Shown: piece by piece, positions 35,020 to 43,299 of the stretch | Layout: every line of letters begins with the position of its first letter | Position numbering within the stretch: the stretch's first letter is position 1 | The notes under the pieces: model-generated | The model's input: the letters and a program-made list of their open reading frames with translations, nothing else | The model's database searches: none | What the model was told of the DNA's origin: nothing | Position numbers and translations under genes: made by a program | NCBI GenBank assembly: GCA_038521865.1 | Contig: JBCBKO010000001.1 | Span: forward strand, 434,001 to 498,000 | From: CALBPI01 sp038521865 | Lineage (GTDB): Bacteria; Pseudomonadota; Gammaproteobacteria; Steroidobacterales; Woeseiaceae | DNA: 64,000 nt | Direction: 5' to 3'

Positions 35020-36539
35020 TAGGAATTTTCATTGGTTCAGCGAAGGTGCCGAAGCTCTGCGTGTTCATTCTGTTTTTGTGGGCCACGAGTGACGCATCGG
35101 CAGCTTGGCGCGTCGCCGAAACCGATAACTTTGTGATCTACGCAAATGCTCGTGAGGGAACAATTCGCAAACAGGCAGAGCGGCTTGAGCGCTACCACTG
35201 TGGCTTGAGTTTACGCTTTGGTTTGAAAGAGTGCGCAAAGTTGGGACGTCTCAACAGACTGACGATTTTCGTGGTCAAGAATGCGAAGGAGATGCGTGAG
35301 CTTTACGGAGATGATGGTCGGTATGTCGGTGCCTTTTACATACCGCGTGCCGGTCGCTCAGTGGCGTTCGCCCAAAAACTCGACGTGGGCAAGTTCGCCG
35401 TTGAGGGTAACGAGGCGTCGCTTTTCCACGAATACGCTCATCACTTTATGTTTAACCTTGCCAACACTGCTTATCCGCTTTGGTTCTCTGAAGGGTTTGC
35501 GGAGTTCTACTCTGCAGCGGCGTTTGACAAGGAAGGGGGTGTCATCTTTGGTCGTCCTGCCAAGGAGCGATTTTACGAGTTACAAGTGTCGCGGCAGGTT
35601 CCGATAGAAGTTCTTGTAGACACGCAACGCTACCGGAAGTGGCGTAAAAAGAGTGTGTACGATTCGTTCTATGGGCAAAGTTGGTTGCTATTCCACTACC
35701 TGCAATTTGCGGCGGAACGCAAAGGGCAGCTACGCGCTTATCTGGAGTTGCTGAAAGGTGATATCTCTGACACTGCCGCTGCGCAAGAAGCATTTGGAGA
35801 TCTTTGGCAGCTCCAGAAGGAAATGTATACCTACCTCAACCAGAACCGCCTCAATGCATTACTGGTCAGCGCCGATCGTTTTGTAATCAGCGATATCTCG
35901 GTGCGAAAGCTGACGAACGCGGAAGCTGCAATTCTTCCCGCGAAGCTCCGTTCGGAACGTGGCGTCGACGACGTGGAGGCCGTCGAAGTGGTTCAGGAGG
36001 CCGAGAAAGTTGCCAGTAAGTACACCGAGAGTGCTTCGGTGTGGGAGGTGCTCGCCGAGGCAAGGTTCGACGTTGATGATTTTCAGGGCACGCTCGACGC
36101 GGCTGATCGTGCGCTAGAAATAGATCCACTGAGTGTTCGTGCGCGCATATATCGGAGCTATGCCTACACCGAACTTGCTATGCAGGATCAATCGGCAGAA
36201 AGCTGGTCGCAGGTATCGCGTGTACTTGAAGAGCATCTTGAGTTCGCGCCGGATCATCCTATCTTTTTACGCGAGTTTTATCTTTATTTTACCCGCCGGG
36301 GGAATCCACCTTCATCTGAGGCTGTAGAGCGCCTTAAACGTGCTCTTTATTTGGCGCCTTATGACGATGGTCTGCGTTTGCTGCTAGCTCAACAATTTGT
36401 CCGCGACAGAAACTTTGCTGAAGCGATAGTGACACTCGATGTCATCGCGTCGAATTCTCACAGCAGGTTTCAAGAAGAAGCGAGTCGATTGCGCGACCTT
36501 GCAATAAAGCAGCTCGAGAATAGCGAAGTGGAGCCGTGA
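35016..36539 (+). CDS. Exported HExxH metallopeptidase (gluzincin-like) with TPR-like C-terminus
   Basis: About 507 residues from the GTG at 35016, which overlaps the upstream stop by four bases; a GTG at 35046 would shorten only the signal n-region. Signal peptide: VPKLCVFILFLWATSDASA. The zinc motif HEYAHH is near residue 138, with the third ligand in WFSEGFAEF about 17 residues after the second His, as in DUF1570/M1-type gluzincins. From about residue 310 on there are helical repeats (VWEVLAEARFDVDDFQGTLDAADRALEIDP in part) typical of TPR. Probably a periplasmic protease with a protein-binding tail, working with the adjacent DUF885-like protein. The ABC exporter begins four bases downstream. 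Confidence 0.83.
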   Translation: MIGIFIGSAKVPKLCVFILFLWATSDASAAWRVAETDNFVIYANAREGTIRKQAERLERYHCGLSLRFGLKECAKLGRLNRLTIFVVKNAKEMRELYGDDGRYVGAFYIPRAGRSVAFAQKLDVGKFAVEGNEASLFHEYAHHFMFNLANTAYPLWFSEGFAEFYSAAAFDKEGGVIFGRPAKERFYELQVSRQVPIEVLVDTQRYRKWRKKSVYDSFYGQSWLLFHYLQFAAERKGQLRAYLELLKGDISDTAAAQEAFGDLWQLQKEMYTYLNQNRLNALLVSADRFVISDISVRKLTNAEAAILPAKLRSERGVDDVEAVEVVQEAEKVASKYTESASVWEVLAEARFDVDDFQGTLDAADRALEIDPLSVRARIYRSYAYTELAMQDQSAESWSQVSRVLEEHLEFAPDHPIFLREFYLYFTRRGNPPSSEAVERLKRALYLAPYDDGLRLLLAQQFVRDRNFAEAIVTLDVIASNSHSRFQEEASRLRDLAIKQLENSEVEP

Positions 36540-36543
36540 AGTA

Positions 36544-38373
36544 GTGTTCCGGTTCTTTGAATCCAGAATCGACCCTTATCCGGCAGAGCATCCGGAGGCG
36601 CCACCTCGCGCACTATTTGGCTTTTGCTGGAGCTATACCCAACCGGTGATTGGCTGGATCGTCCTGATGGCGGCCCTGAGCGCCTTCATCGCCGTCGGCG
36701 AAGTGGCGCTGTTCGGTTTTCTGGGGTCGCTGGTGGACTGGCTATCCACGGCCGATCGTGTCGATTTTCTTGCGCGGGAGGGCGGTCGTCTTTGGTTGAT
36801 GGGACTGTTCTTGTTGGTCGTTTTGCCGGCGGCGGTAGTCGCTCAGTCGCTGATCATTCACCAGACACTGCTCGGCAATTACCCGATGATCAGTCGCTGG
36901 CAGATGCATCGCTACTTGCTCGGACAGAGTCTGGCCTTCTTTGCCGACGAATTCGCGGGTCGTGTAGCGACGAAAGTGATGCAGACCGCGCTCGCAGTTC
37001 GCGAAACCGTCATGAAAGTAACGGATGTCCTCGTCTATGTGCTGGTCTACTTCATATCGGTAGTTGTGATGGTTGCGCAGTCGGATTTGCGTCTCGCATT
37101 GCCGCTGGTTGCATGGGTTGTGATCTACGCGACAGCAGTCCGGTTTTTCGTGCCACGACTCTCGGTGGTGAGCCAACGCCAAGCGGATGCGCGTTCGATC
37201 ATGACCGGAAGGATTGTAGACAGCTACACCAACATCATGACGGTGAAGCTGTTCTCGCACGCAGGTCGCGAGGCCAAGTACGCCAAAGAGGGTATGGATT
37301 CGTTCCTGACCACTGTGCATGAACAGATGCGCCTGGTCACGCTCATGCAAAGCTGTGTTTATCTGAATAACGTGATTCTAGTATTCGGAATTTCGGCGCT
37401 GTCCATCTGGTTATGGCTGCAAGACAGCGTTTCCATCGGTGCCATCGCGATCGCGATTGCACTCGCTCTGAGACTCAACGGCATGTCGCAATGGATCATG
37501 TGGGAGTTATCTTCGCTATTCGAGAACATAGGCGTGGTGCACGATGGCGCATCCATGATGGCTCGCGAACGTCAGGTCGTCGATCAACCTGAAGCATCCT
37601 CGTTGTCGGTCCACGAAGGTGCGATCGAATTTGAACGGGTTCGATTCCACTATGGCAAGGGGTCCGGTGCGATAGAGAACCTCTCTTTGCGAATTGAGCC
37701 TGGAGAGAAAATTGGGCTCGTTGGGCGATCGGGCGCGGGCAAGACGACGCTAACGAATGTGCTTCTGCGGTTCTATGACCTCGAAGGTGGCGCGATTCGT
37801 GTCGATGGCACCGATATCGCGACCGTGTCCCAAGACTCGCTTCGCAGTCAGATTGGTGTGGTGACCCAGGATACCTCGCTATTGCACCGGTCGATTCGAG
37901 AGAACATCGCCTACTCGCGGCCGGAAGTCTCGGACGAGCAAATAATAAGAGCGGCACAACGTGCCAAGGCGTGGGAGTTTGTTGAGTCGATCGAGGACCG
38001 AAACGGGCGACGAGGGCTCGATGCATTCGTTGGTGAGCGTGGCGTTAAATTGTCAGGCGGTCAACGACAACGAATCGCGATCGCGCGCGTATTCCTCAAG
38101 GACGCGCCGATCTTGATTCTGGATGAAGCGACATCCGCGCTGGACTCGGAGGTTGAAGCAGCGATTCAGGAAAGCTTGTTCGAATTAATGGCGGGAAAGA
38201 CGGTCATCGCGATTGCGCATCGGCTGTCTACGATTGCATCGTTGGATCGACTGGTTGTGATGGACGAGGGAAGCATCGTTGAGATGGGGACACATGCCGA
38301 GTTGGTCGCCGAGGGCGGTGTGTATGCCGATCTTTGGGCGCGGCAGTCTGGAGGATTCCTAGGCAACGAGTGA
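36544..38373 (+). CDS. ABC transporter, fused permease and ATP-binding protein (exporter type)
   Basis: A 609-residue half-transporter with an ABC type-1 transmembrane domain of six helices (about 40-340) and a C-terminal ATPase. Walker A is GRSGAGKTT, the signature LSGGQRQRIAIARVF, Walker B ILILDEATSALD and the H-loop IAIAHRLST. It resembles MsbA-like and multidrug exporters, acting as a homodimer. GTG start, four bases after the metallopeptidase stop, so it is probably co-transcribed. The cargo is unknown; no peptide precursor is seen nearby. Confidence 0.9.
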   Translation: MFRFFESRIDPYPAEHPEAPPRALFGFCWSYTQPVIGWIVLMAALSAFIAVGEVALFGFLGSLVDWLSTADRVDFLAREGGRLWLMGLFLLVVLPAAVVAQSLIIHQTLLGNYPMISRWQMHRYLLGQSLAFFADEFAGRVATKVMQTALAVRETVMKVTDVLVYVLVYFISVVVMVAQSDLRLALPLVAWVVIYATAVRFFVPRLSVVSQRQADARSIMTGRIVDSYTNIMTVKLFSHAGREAKYAKEGMDSFLTTVHEQMRLVTLMQSCVYLNNVILVFGISALSIWLWLQDSVSIGAIAIAIALALRLNGMSQWIMWELSSLFENIGVVHDGASMMARERQVVDQPEASSLSVHEGAIEFERVRFHYGKGSGAIENLSLRIEPGEKIGLVGRSGAGKTTLTNVLLRFYDLEGGAIRVDGTDIATVSQDSLRSQIGVVTQDTSLLHRSIRENIAYSRPEVSDEQIIRAAQRAKAWEFVESIEDRNGRRGLDAFVGERGVKLSGGQRQRIAIARVFLKDAPILILDEATSALDSEVEAAIQESLFELMAGKTVIAIAHRLSTIASLDRLVVMDEGSIVEMGTHAELVAEGGVYADLWARQSGGFLGNE

Positions 38374-38477
38374 AGGGGCTGATTTATCAGCAGGTACTCG
38401 CATCAGATCTCACCCATAGCTTAAAGGGTCCGTCGTTGAAACCCGAGTGCGCTGCCTCGGCGCTCAGTTCGCAGCGT

Positions 38478-39740
38478 TTAGGGTCTGGGGAGATGTTCGC
38501 CAAGGTCGGTAATGTCGTTGCCTGTAGGCGACTGGAACACCTTTAGATCGAAGTGCTGAGCGATGGCAATCAGATGATCAAAGACGTCGCTTTTGACGCG
38601 TTCATGCTCTACCCAATCGGTGCTCGCGGTGAATGCGTAAAGCTCGAGCGGAATACCATGAGGTGAGGGGTCCAATTGCCGGACGATCAACGTCATCGCC
38701 TTGTTGATGCCGGGATGATTGCGAAGATAAGCGACCATGTAAGCGCGAAAGGTGCCGAGATTGGTCAATCTGCGTGCGTTGACATTGCCGTCATCAACGA
38801 AATCGGCATTCGCTACACGAAGCGACTCGCGCTTGTCGTCGATGTAATCACGCAGTAGGGCAAACTCACGAAACCGATCAACTTCGGTCGGAGTCAAAAA
38901 CCGAACGGTGCCGAGGTCGACGTTGAGCGCTCGCTTTATGCGTCTGCCACCCGACAGGGACATAAAGCGCCAATTCTTGAACGAATCAGAAATGAAGCGG
39001 TGCGTCGGGATTGTGGTCACAGTCTTGTCCCAGTTCTGAACACTCACCGTGTGCAAGGCAATATCAATGACGTCGCCGTCGGCGCCGTACTGAGGCATTT
39101 CTACCCAGTCGCCGAGTCTCAAAATACCCGTACTCGCGATTTGTACGCTCGCCACCAATGACATCAGCGTGTCTTTGAACACCAAGATCAATACGGCGGT
39201 AAGTGCACCAAGGCCACTGAACAACAGAAGCGGTGATCGATTGAAAACGGCTGCGATAACGAGTACCGCACCGACGCAGTAGATAACTATTTTCGCGACC
39301 TGGAAGAAACCCTTGAGTGGGCGCTCCTTCGCAGCAGGGCTCTTCTCGTAGATTGCGGAAAGCGCGTTCAGCAATGCCCCAATCGCGAGCACGACAAACA
39401 GGACGCCGTAACCCACGCTGACCCTCTTAAGGGTCTCCAGAATTTCGCCAGGAACACGGTCGAACCAATCGACGGAGGCGTAGATGATAAACGCGGGGAT
39501 AACGTGGGAGAGATTGCGGAAGATGCCGTGACCAACCAGTGCATCGTCCCAGTGACTCTTGGTTTGTGCGGCGAGTCGCCTCATGCCTTGCACAAGCAGC
39601 GTGCGCGTAATCTTGTGCACAATTAGTGCAAGGATCGCCAGCAATAAGAGACCGAGAGCGGCAGCCATGAGCGGGGACTCATCGGACCAGCGTTTCATAT
39701 ACTCGATGATTTGATCCATCGTCATGGATTTGTCTCTCAT
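38478..39740 (-). CDS. Mechanosensitive ion channel, MscS/YbdG type
   Basis: A 420-residue inner-membrane protein with about five hydrophobic N-terminal segments, then the MscS pore and beta domain: LGALTAVLILVFKDTLMSLVA and STGILRLGDWVEMPQYGADGDVIDIALH, with WDKTVTTIPTHRFIS. An insertion in the cytoplasmic part and the length match YbdG/MscM more closely than the 286-residue MscS. It should open on membrane tension during osmotic downshock. Start could be ATG at 39740 or 39725. Confidence 0.87.
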   Translation of the reverse strand: MRDKSMTMDQIIEYMKRWSDESPLMAAALGLLLLAILALIVHKITRTLLVQGMRRLAAQTKSHWDDALVGHGIFRNLSHVIPAFIIYASVDWFDRVPGEILETLKRVSVGYGVLFVVLAIGALLNALSAIYEKSPAAKERPLKGFFQVAKIVIYCVGAVLVIAAVFNRSPLLLFSGLGALTAVLILVFKDTLMSLVASVQIASTGILRLGDWVEMPQYGADGDVIDIALHTVSVQNWDKTVTTIPTHRFISDSFKNWRFMSLSGGRRIKRALNVDLGTVRFLTPTEVDRFREFALLRDYIDDKRESLRVANADFVDDGNVNARRLTNLGTFRAYMVAYLRNHPGINKAMTLIVRQLDPSPHGIPLELYAFTASTDWVEHERVKSDVFDHLIAIAQHFDLKVFQSPTGNDITDLGEHLPRP

Positions 39741-39817
39741 TGGTGCACCTGCACGATAGGGTACCCTTGTTCATTGGGCTTCGCACAGCGTGAAGCGTGG
39801 TCGCTGGAGAGAGTAAC

Positions 39818-40645
39818 GTGCTGATTTCTTCAAAAGGCTTGAACACGAAATTTCGGAATAAACAACTGGTCGTATTGGACTGTCGTTTTGAACTTTCCGA
39901 TCCGACAGCAGGCCGAGCGGCCTACGCATCCGGGCATATCCCAGGCGCACTGTACATCGATTTGGAAGACGACCTTTCGGCGGTCATTGACGAGACCAGC
40001 GGCAGGCATCCACTGCCTGCCACCGACGATATTTCGGCAACTTTAGGTCGTCTTGGGGTGACGCCGCAGACTCCTGTTGTCGTGTATGACGCGGTGAACA
40101 GCGCCTTCGCTTCCAGAGCTTGGTTTATTCTGAAGTGGTTGGGGCACAAAGACGTCGCCGTTTTGGACGGTGGGCTCGCTTCTTGGGTCGCAGAGGGGTA
40201 CGAACTTACCCGCGAGGTGCGCGAAATAGGCCCGGTCAATCGATATCCAGCAGACTCTAACGATAACTGGATTGTGGAGGCGACCGAGATCGAGGCAAAC
40301 CTTCAGAGCAAACGCTTCCACTTGATCGACGCCCGTGGCGCCGACAGATTTTCAGGCGTATCAGATCCCATCGATCCGGTTGCAGGCCATGTGCCTGGCG
40401 CAGTCAACCGACCCTTCACAGAGAATCTGACTCCGACAGGCCGCTTCAAGAGTGCAAAGCAATTGCGCATGGAGTGGGAGTTGTTGGTTCCTGAGGGTGA
40501 GACGGTCATGATGTGCGGATCGGGAGTGACCGCATGTCACCACTTGTTGGCCCGTGAAGTCGCCGGGTTGGAAGCAGGTCGACTTTATGCCGGGTCCTGG
40601 AGCGAGTGGATCCAGGATCCGTCACGTCCGGTTGCGCTCTCGTAA
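39818..40645 (+). CDS. sseA: 3-mercaptopyruvate sulfurtransferase (rhodanese family)
   Basis: A 275-residue tandem rhodanese. The catalytic loop is CGSGVTA (Cys near 233), the SseA-type active site that prefers 3-mercaptopyruvate, while thiosulfate enzymes have CRxGxR. The inactive N-terminal domain has the usual YASGHIPGALYIDLEDDLS and the C-terminal one GHVPGAVNRPF. The GTG at 39818 is chosen because GGAGAG lies six bases upstream; the frame could open at 39797. It transfers sulfur from 3-mercaptopyruvate in the cytoplasm. Confidence 0.88.
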   Translation: MLISSKGLNTKFRNKQLVVLDCRFELSDPTAGRAAYASGHIPGALYIDLEDDLSAVIDETSGRHPLPATDDISATLGRLGVTPQTPVVVYDAVNSAFASRAWFILKWLGHKDVAVLDGGLASWVAEGYELTREVREIGPVNRYPADSNDNWIVEATEIEANLQSKRFHLIDARGADRFSGVSDPIDPVAGHVPGAVNRPFTENLTPTGRFKSAKQLRMEWELLVPEGETVMMCGSGVTACHHLLAREVAGLEAGRLYAGSWSEWIQDPSRPVALS

Positions 40646-40675
40646 CAGGTCCGCATACCAGAAGCAGGTAAATCC

Positions 40676-42217
40676 ATGTACCTAAGACTTTGTATTTTCT
40701 TTCTTGGCTTTTCGATGCTCATCGGCGAGGTGTCGGCTGACGGGAAGCAGGTGGTCATCGCATTCACTAACGATATTGAAAGTGCCTACGATCCCGTTGA
40801 TGCCTTCTGGCGTGATGACATCGAGCAAATCGGTGGGATCGCACAACTCGCCACGCTGATTCGTCGACTGCGTTCGGAGTCGCAAGTCTTTTTCTTATTC
40901 GATGCTGGAGACATTTTCACCGGGACGCTCGCCAAGCGCACGCAGGGCGCGGTGTCGTTCGATCTGATGGCGTTGATGGGTTACGACGCGATCGCAATCG
41001 GTAATCATGAGTTTGAGTACGGGTGGGAGACTCTTGCCGAACAAAAAAATCGTGTGCCTTTCCCGGTTCTAGGCGCGAACTTATTCTACAAAGATACCGA
41101 TCACCCTTTCGCGCAACCCTGGGTCATTCTCGAACGTGAAGGCATTCGTGTTGGCGTGATCGGTGTCATGGGACAGGATGCGGCAACTGCATTGATTCCC
41201 TCGAACATTGCCGGGCTCACCGTGCTGGCGCCGGTTGATGTCGTGCCGGCACTCGTGCGAAAGCTGAGGCCTGAGTGCGACCTGATTGTGGTGTTAACCC
41301 ATCAGGGTGAGACGGCGCCCATGCAGACGGATGATGAGGCAGATGCCTCGGTTCAAAGGGGGAACGAAGCTAATCTCGATCTCGCAGGTTCGGTCGTTGG
41401 AATCGACTTGATCCTCGGCGGACATACCGATGCGGGTACTCGTGAAGCGCTAATACAACCGTCAACCGGAACTGCCGTGATGCAGACGTACGGCCAAGGA
41501 CAGCATCTTGGGGTTGCCGAGTTTACAGTCAGTGATGCATCGGTGGAATTCGAGGGCGGTCGATTGATCACGGTCAACGCTGATGAGTTACCCGCTGACC
41601 CTGTGATTGCGGCGCGGCTTAATGCGTACCGGGAATTGCATGCAGACTTATACAAACCCGTGGGTACGCTCGCGGAGGGAATCACTCGGCGCTACAACGC
41701 GGAGTCGTCGATGGGCAATCTGTTTGCGGACATTGTGCGTGACGCTGCTGAGGCGGACATTGGGCTGATGCCCTCCGGCGCACTGCGAAAAGATATCGGC
41801 GAGGGCGTCGTGACGCGTGTCGATCTCCTCGATGCTTTTCCGTTCGAAGACCAGATTGCGATTGTGACGCTGCAAGGTTCTGTCTTGCGCGCAGTTCTCG
41901 AGCAAGGGTTGTCCCTAGAGCGCGGCATGCTGCAAGTCTCTGGACTGTCGGTTCGCTACGATAGTTCGCGCCCAGCGGGTGACCGCGTTCTAGAGGTGCT
42001 AGTCGATGGCACGCCACTTGACGACGAGGCTTTATACCGAGTCGGCACTTTGGAAATTCTGGCGCAGGGTGGTGACCGCTACACCCAGTTTCTTTCTGCC
42101 GAGAACACTTCCTGGGCAGACGTTACGTTCGCAGATGCATTGCTGAACGCGTTCGAGGGCGAGAAAGACCTGTCGGTCGCGTCTGAAAGGCGGTTCACCA
42201 ATATCGCGGAAGACTGA
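40676..42217 (+). CDS. 5'-nucleotidase/UshA-like metallophosphatase, atypical metal site
   Basis: A 513-residue exported protein with signal peptide (cleavage near VSA-DGK), an N-terminal calcineurin-like phosphatase domain and a C-terminal 5'-nucleotidase domain (ESSMGNLFADIVRDAAEADIGL). Metal motifs GD in FDAGD near 79, GNHE near 109-112 and a later THQGE are present. The usual first DxH is DIE (33-35), and GHxH is GHTD (250-252), so two histidine positions are acidic. Such a change could alter metal preference or mark a divergent subfamily. Stands 30 bases after sseA. Confidence 0.85.
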   Translation: MYLRLCIFFLGFSMLIGEVSADGKQVVIAFTNDIESAYDPVDAFWRDDIEQIGGIAQLATLIRRLRSESQVFFLFDAGDIFTGTLAKRTQGAVSFDLMALMGYDAIAIGNHEFEYGWETLAEQKNRVPFPVLGANLFYKDTDHPFAQPWVILEREGIRVGVIGVMGQDAATALIPSNIAGLTVLAPVDVVPALVRKLRPECDLIVVLTHQGETAPMQTDDEADASVQRGNEANLDLAGSVVGIDLILGGHTDAGTREALIQPSTGTAVMQTYGQGQHLGVAEFTVSDASVEFEGGRLITVNADELPADPVIAARLNAYRELHADLYKPVGTLAEGITRRYNAESSMGNLFADIVRDAAEADIGLMPSGALRKDIGEGVVTRVDLLDAFPFEDQIAIVTLQGSVLRAVLEQGLSLERGMLQVSGLSVRYDSSRPAGDRVLEVLVDGTPLDDEALYRVGTLEILAQGGDRYTQFLSAENTSWADVTFADALLNAFEGEKDLSVASERRFTNIAED

Positions 42218-42458
42218 GTAAGATCTTAGTTATCACCGCTAGCCGCCGGCGGTTTGCGCATTCCAGTCGTTGAATATGGTTCGACGTGCAACGATTGTCA
42301 GAGCCACGTTCATTGAGATACGGTGTACACAAGGTATTGAATACGCAGAATAAACGTGTAGTGCTCGCAGGGTTGGCGCTCTGTAGTTTGGGGGGCGGAT
42401 TTGCCCGATTGCGAGTTTTGGATAGACTCCGGCCACAACTTTTTACAGGGGATTTCGT

Positions 42459-43214
42459 ATGAAACGTGCATTGTTTGCTTCCGCGGCGATGGCCTTGAGC
42501 GTTACAGCATCGGCCGCAAGCCTGGATGAGGTTCTGACTTGTAACTTCGAAACCATGGGCGGACTTGAGAACATCAAAGCGGTCGAATCGGCTCGAATGA
42601 CGGGAACGATGTCCATGGGGCCCATGCAGGCACCGTTCACTATTGAATTCCAGAAACCCAACAGCGTGCGGATGGAGTTTGAAATCCAGGGCATGACCGC
42701 CGTTCAGGCATACGATGGTGAAAATGGTTGGGCGATCATGCCATTCATGGGCAAAACCACCCCGGAGGCGATGGTCGAAGATGAGCTGAAGTCGATTCAG
42801 GAGATGGCTGAGTGGGAAGGACCCTTTATCGACTGGGAAGAGAAGGGCCACAGTGTAGAGCTGGTCGGTGTTGAAGATATTGAAGGCACTGAGGCTCATG
42901 TCATTAAAGTGGTTCGAGCGGGCTCTGAGGATGAAACAACCTACTATCTCGATACCGAGTATTGCCTGACCTTCCTCACGAAAGGTGTTCAGGATATTCA
43001 GGGCAATAAGATGGCGATGTCACAGTCCATCGGCGATTACAAAGAGGTCGGCGACATTGTTATGGCGCACTCCATGATCGGTACGATTGGCGACGGCCCT
43101 GGCGCTATGCAGCAGGCGCTGACTGTCGAGAGCGTCGAGCTCAATGTCGACGACATCACCGAGGCGCGTTTCGCGATGCCTGCGACCGAAGAAATGCCGG
43201 AAGAAGCGAACTAA
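42459..43214 (+). CDS. Periplasmic LolA-like/outer-membrane lipoprotein-sorting-type protein
   Basis: A 251-residue exported protein with a clear signal peptide (MKRALFASAAMALSVTASA). The mature part, rich in beta-strand text (FTIEFQKPNSVRMEFEIQGMTAVQAYDGENGWA), matches the general pattern of LolA/LppX-like half-barrel proteins that bind lipids or lipoproteins. It is acidic and methionine-rich. Immediately after the stop is a strong hairpin, then the BNR-repeat gene. Function not established. Confidence 0.72.
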   Translation: MKRALFASAAMALSVTASAASLDEVLTCNFETMGGLENIKAVESARMTGTMSMGPMQAPFTIEFQKPNSVRMEFEIQGMTAVQAYDGENGWAIMPFMGKTTPEAMVEDELKSIQEMAEWEGPFIDWEEKGHSVELVGVEDIEGTEAHVIKVVRAGSEDETTYYLDTEYCLTFLTKGVQDIQGNKMAMSQSIGDYKEVGDIVMAHSMIGTIGDGPGAMQQALTVESVELNVDDITEARFAMPATEEMPEEAN

Positions 43215-43222
43215 TTGAGGAA

Positions 43223-43247
43223 GGCTCCATCCAGAATGGGTGGAGCC
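43223..43247 (+). terminator. Intercistronic hairpin, possible weak terminator
   Basis: GGCTCCATCC and GGGTGGAGCC pair over ten positions with one T-G wobble around a 5-base loop, nine bases after the stop of the LolA-like gene. No T-tract follows, so attenuation or 3'-end protection of the upstream transcript is likelier than full termination. Confidence 0.5.
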
Positions 43248-43299
43248 AGGTCCGGCGCACATCCGCGAGGCGCTGGTGAGTTCTTTGGGGAGACTCTGA

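Noticed and set aside
36624..37322. 232-codon plus-strand frame
   Set aside because: Out-of-frame shadow of the ABC exporter; arginine- and serine-rich with no motif.
41682..42017. 111-codon minus-strand frame in the nucleotidase gene
   Set aside because: Arginine-rich antisense shadow of a well-supported gene.
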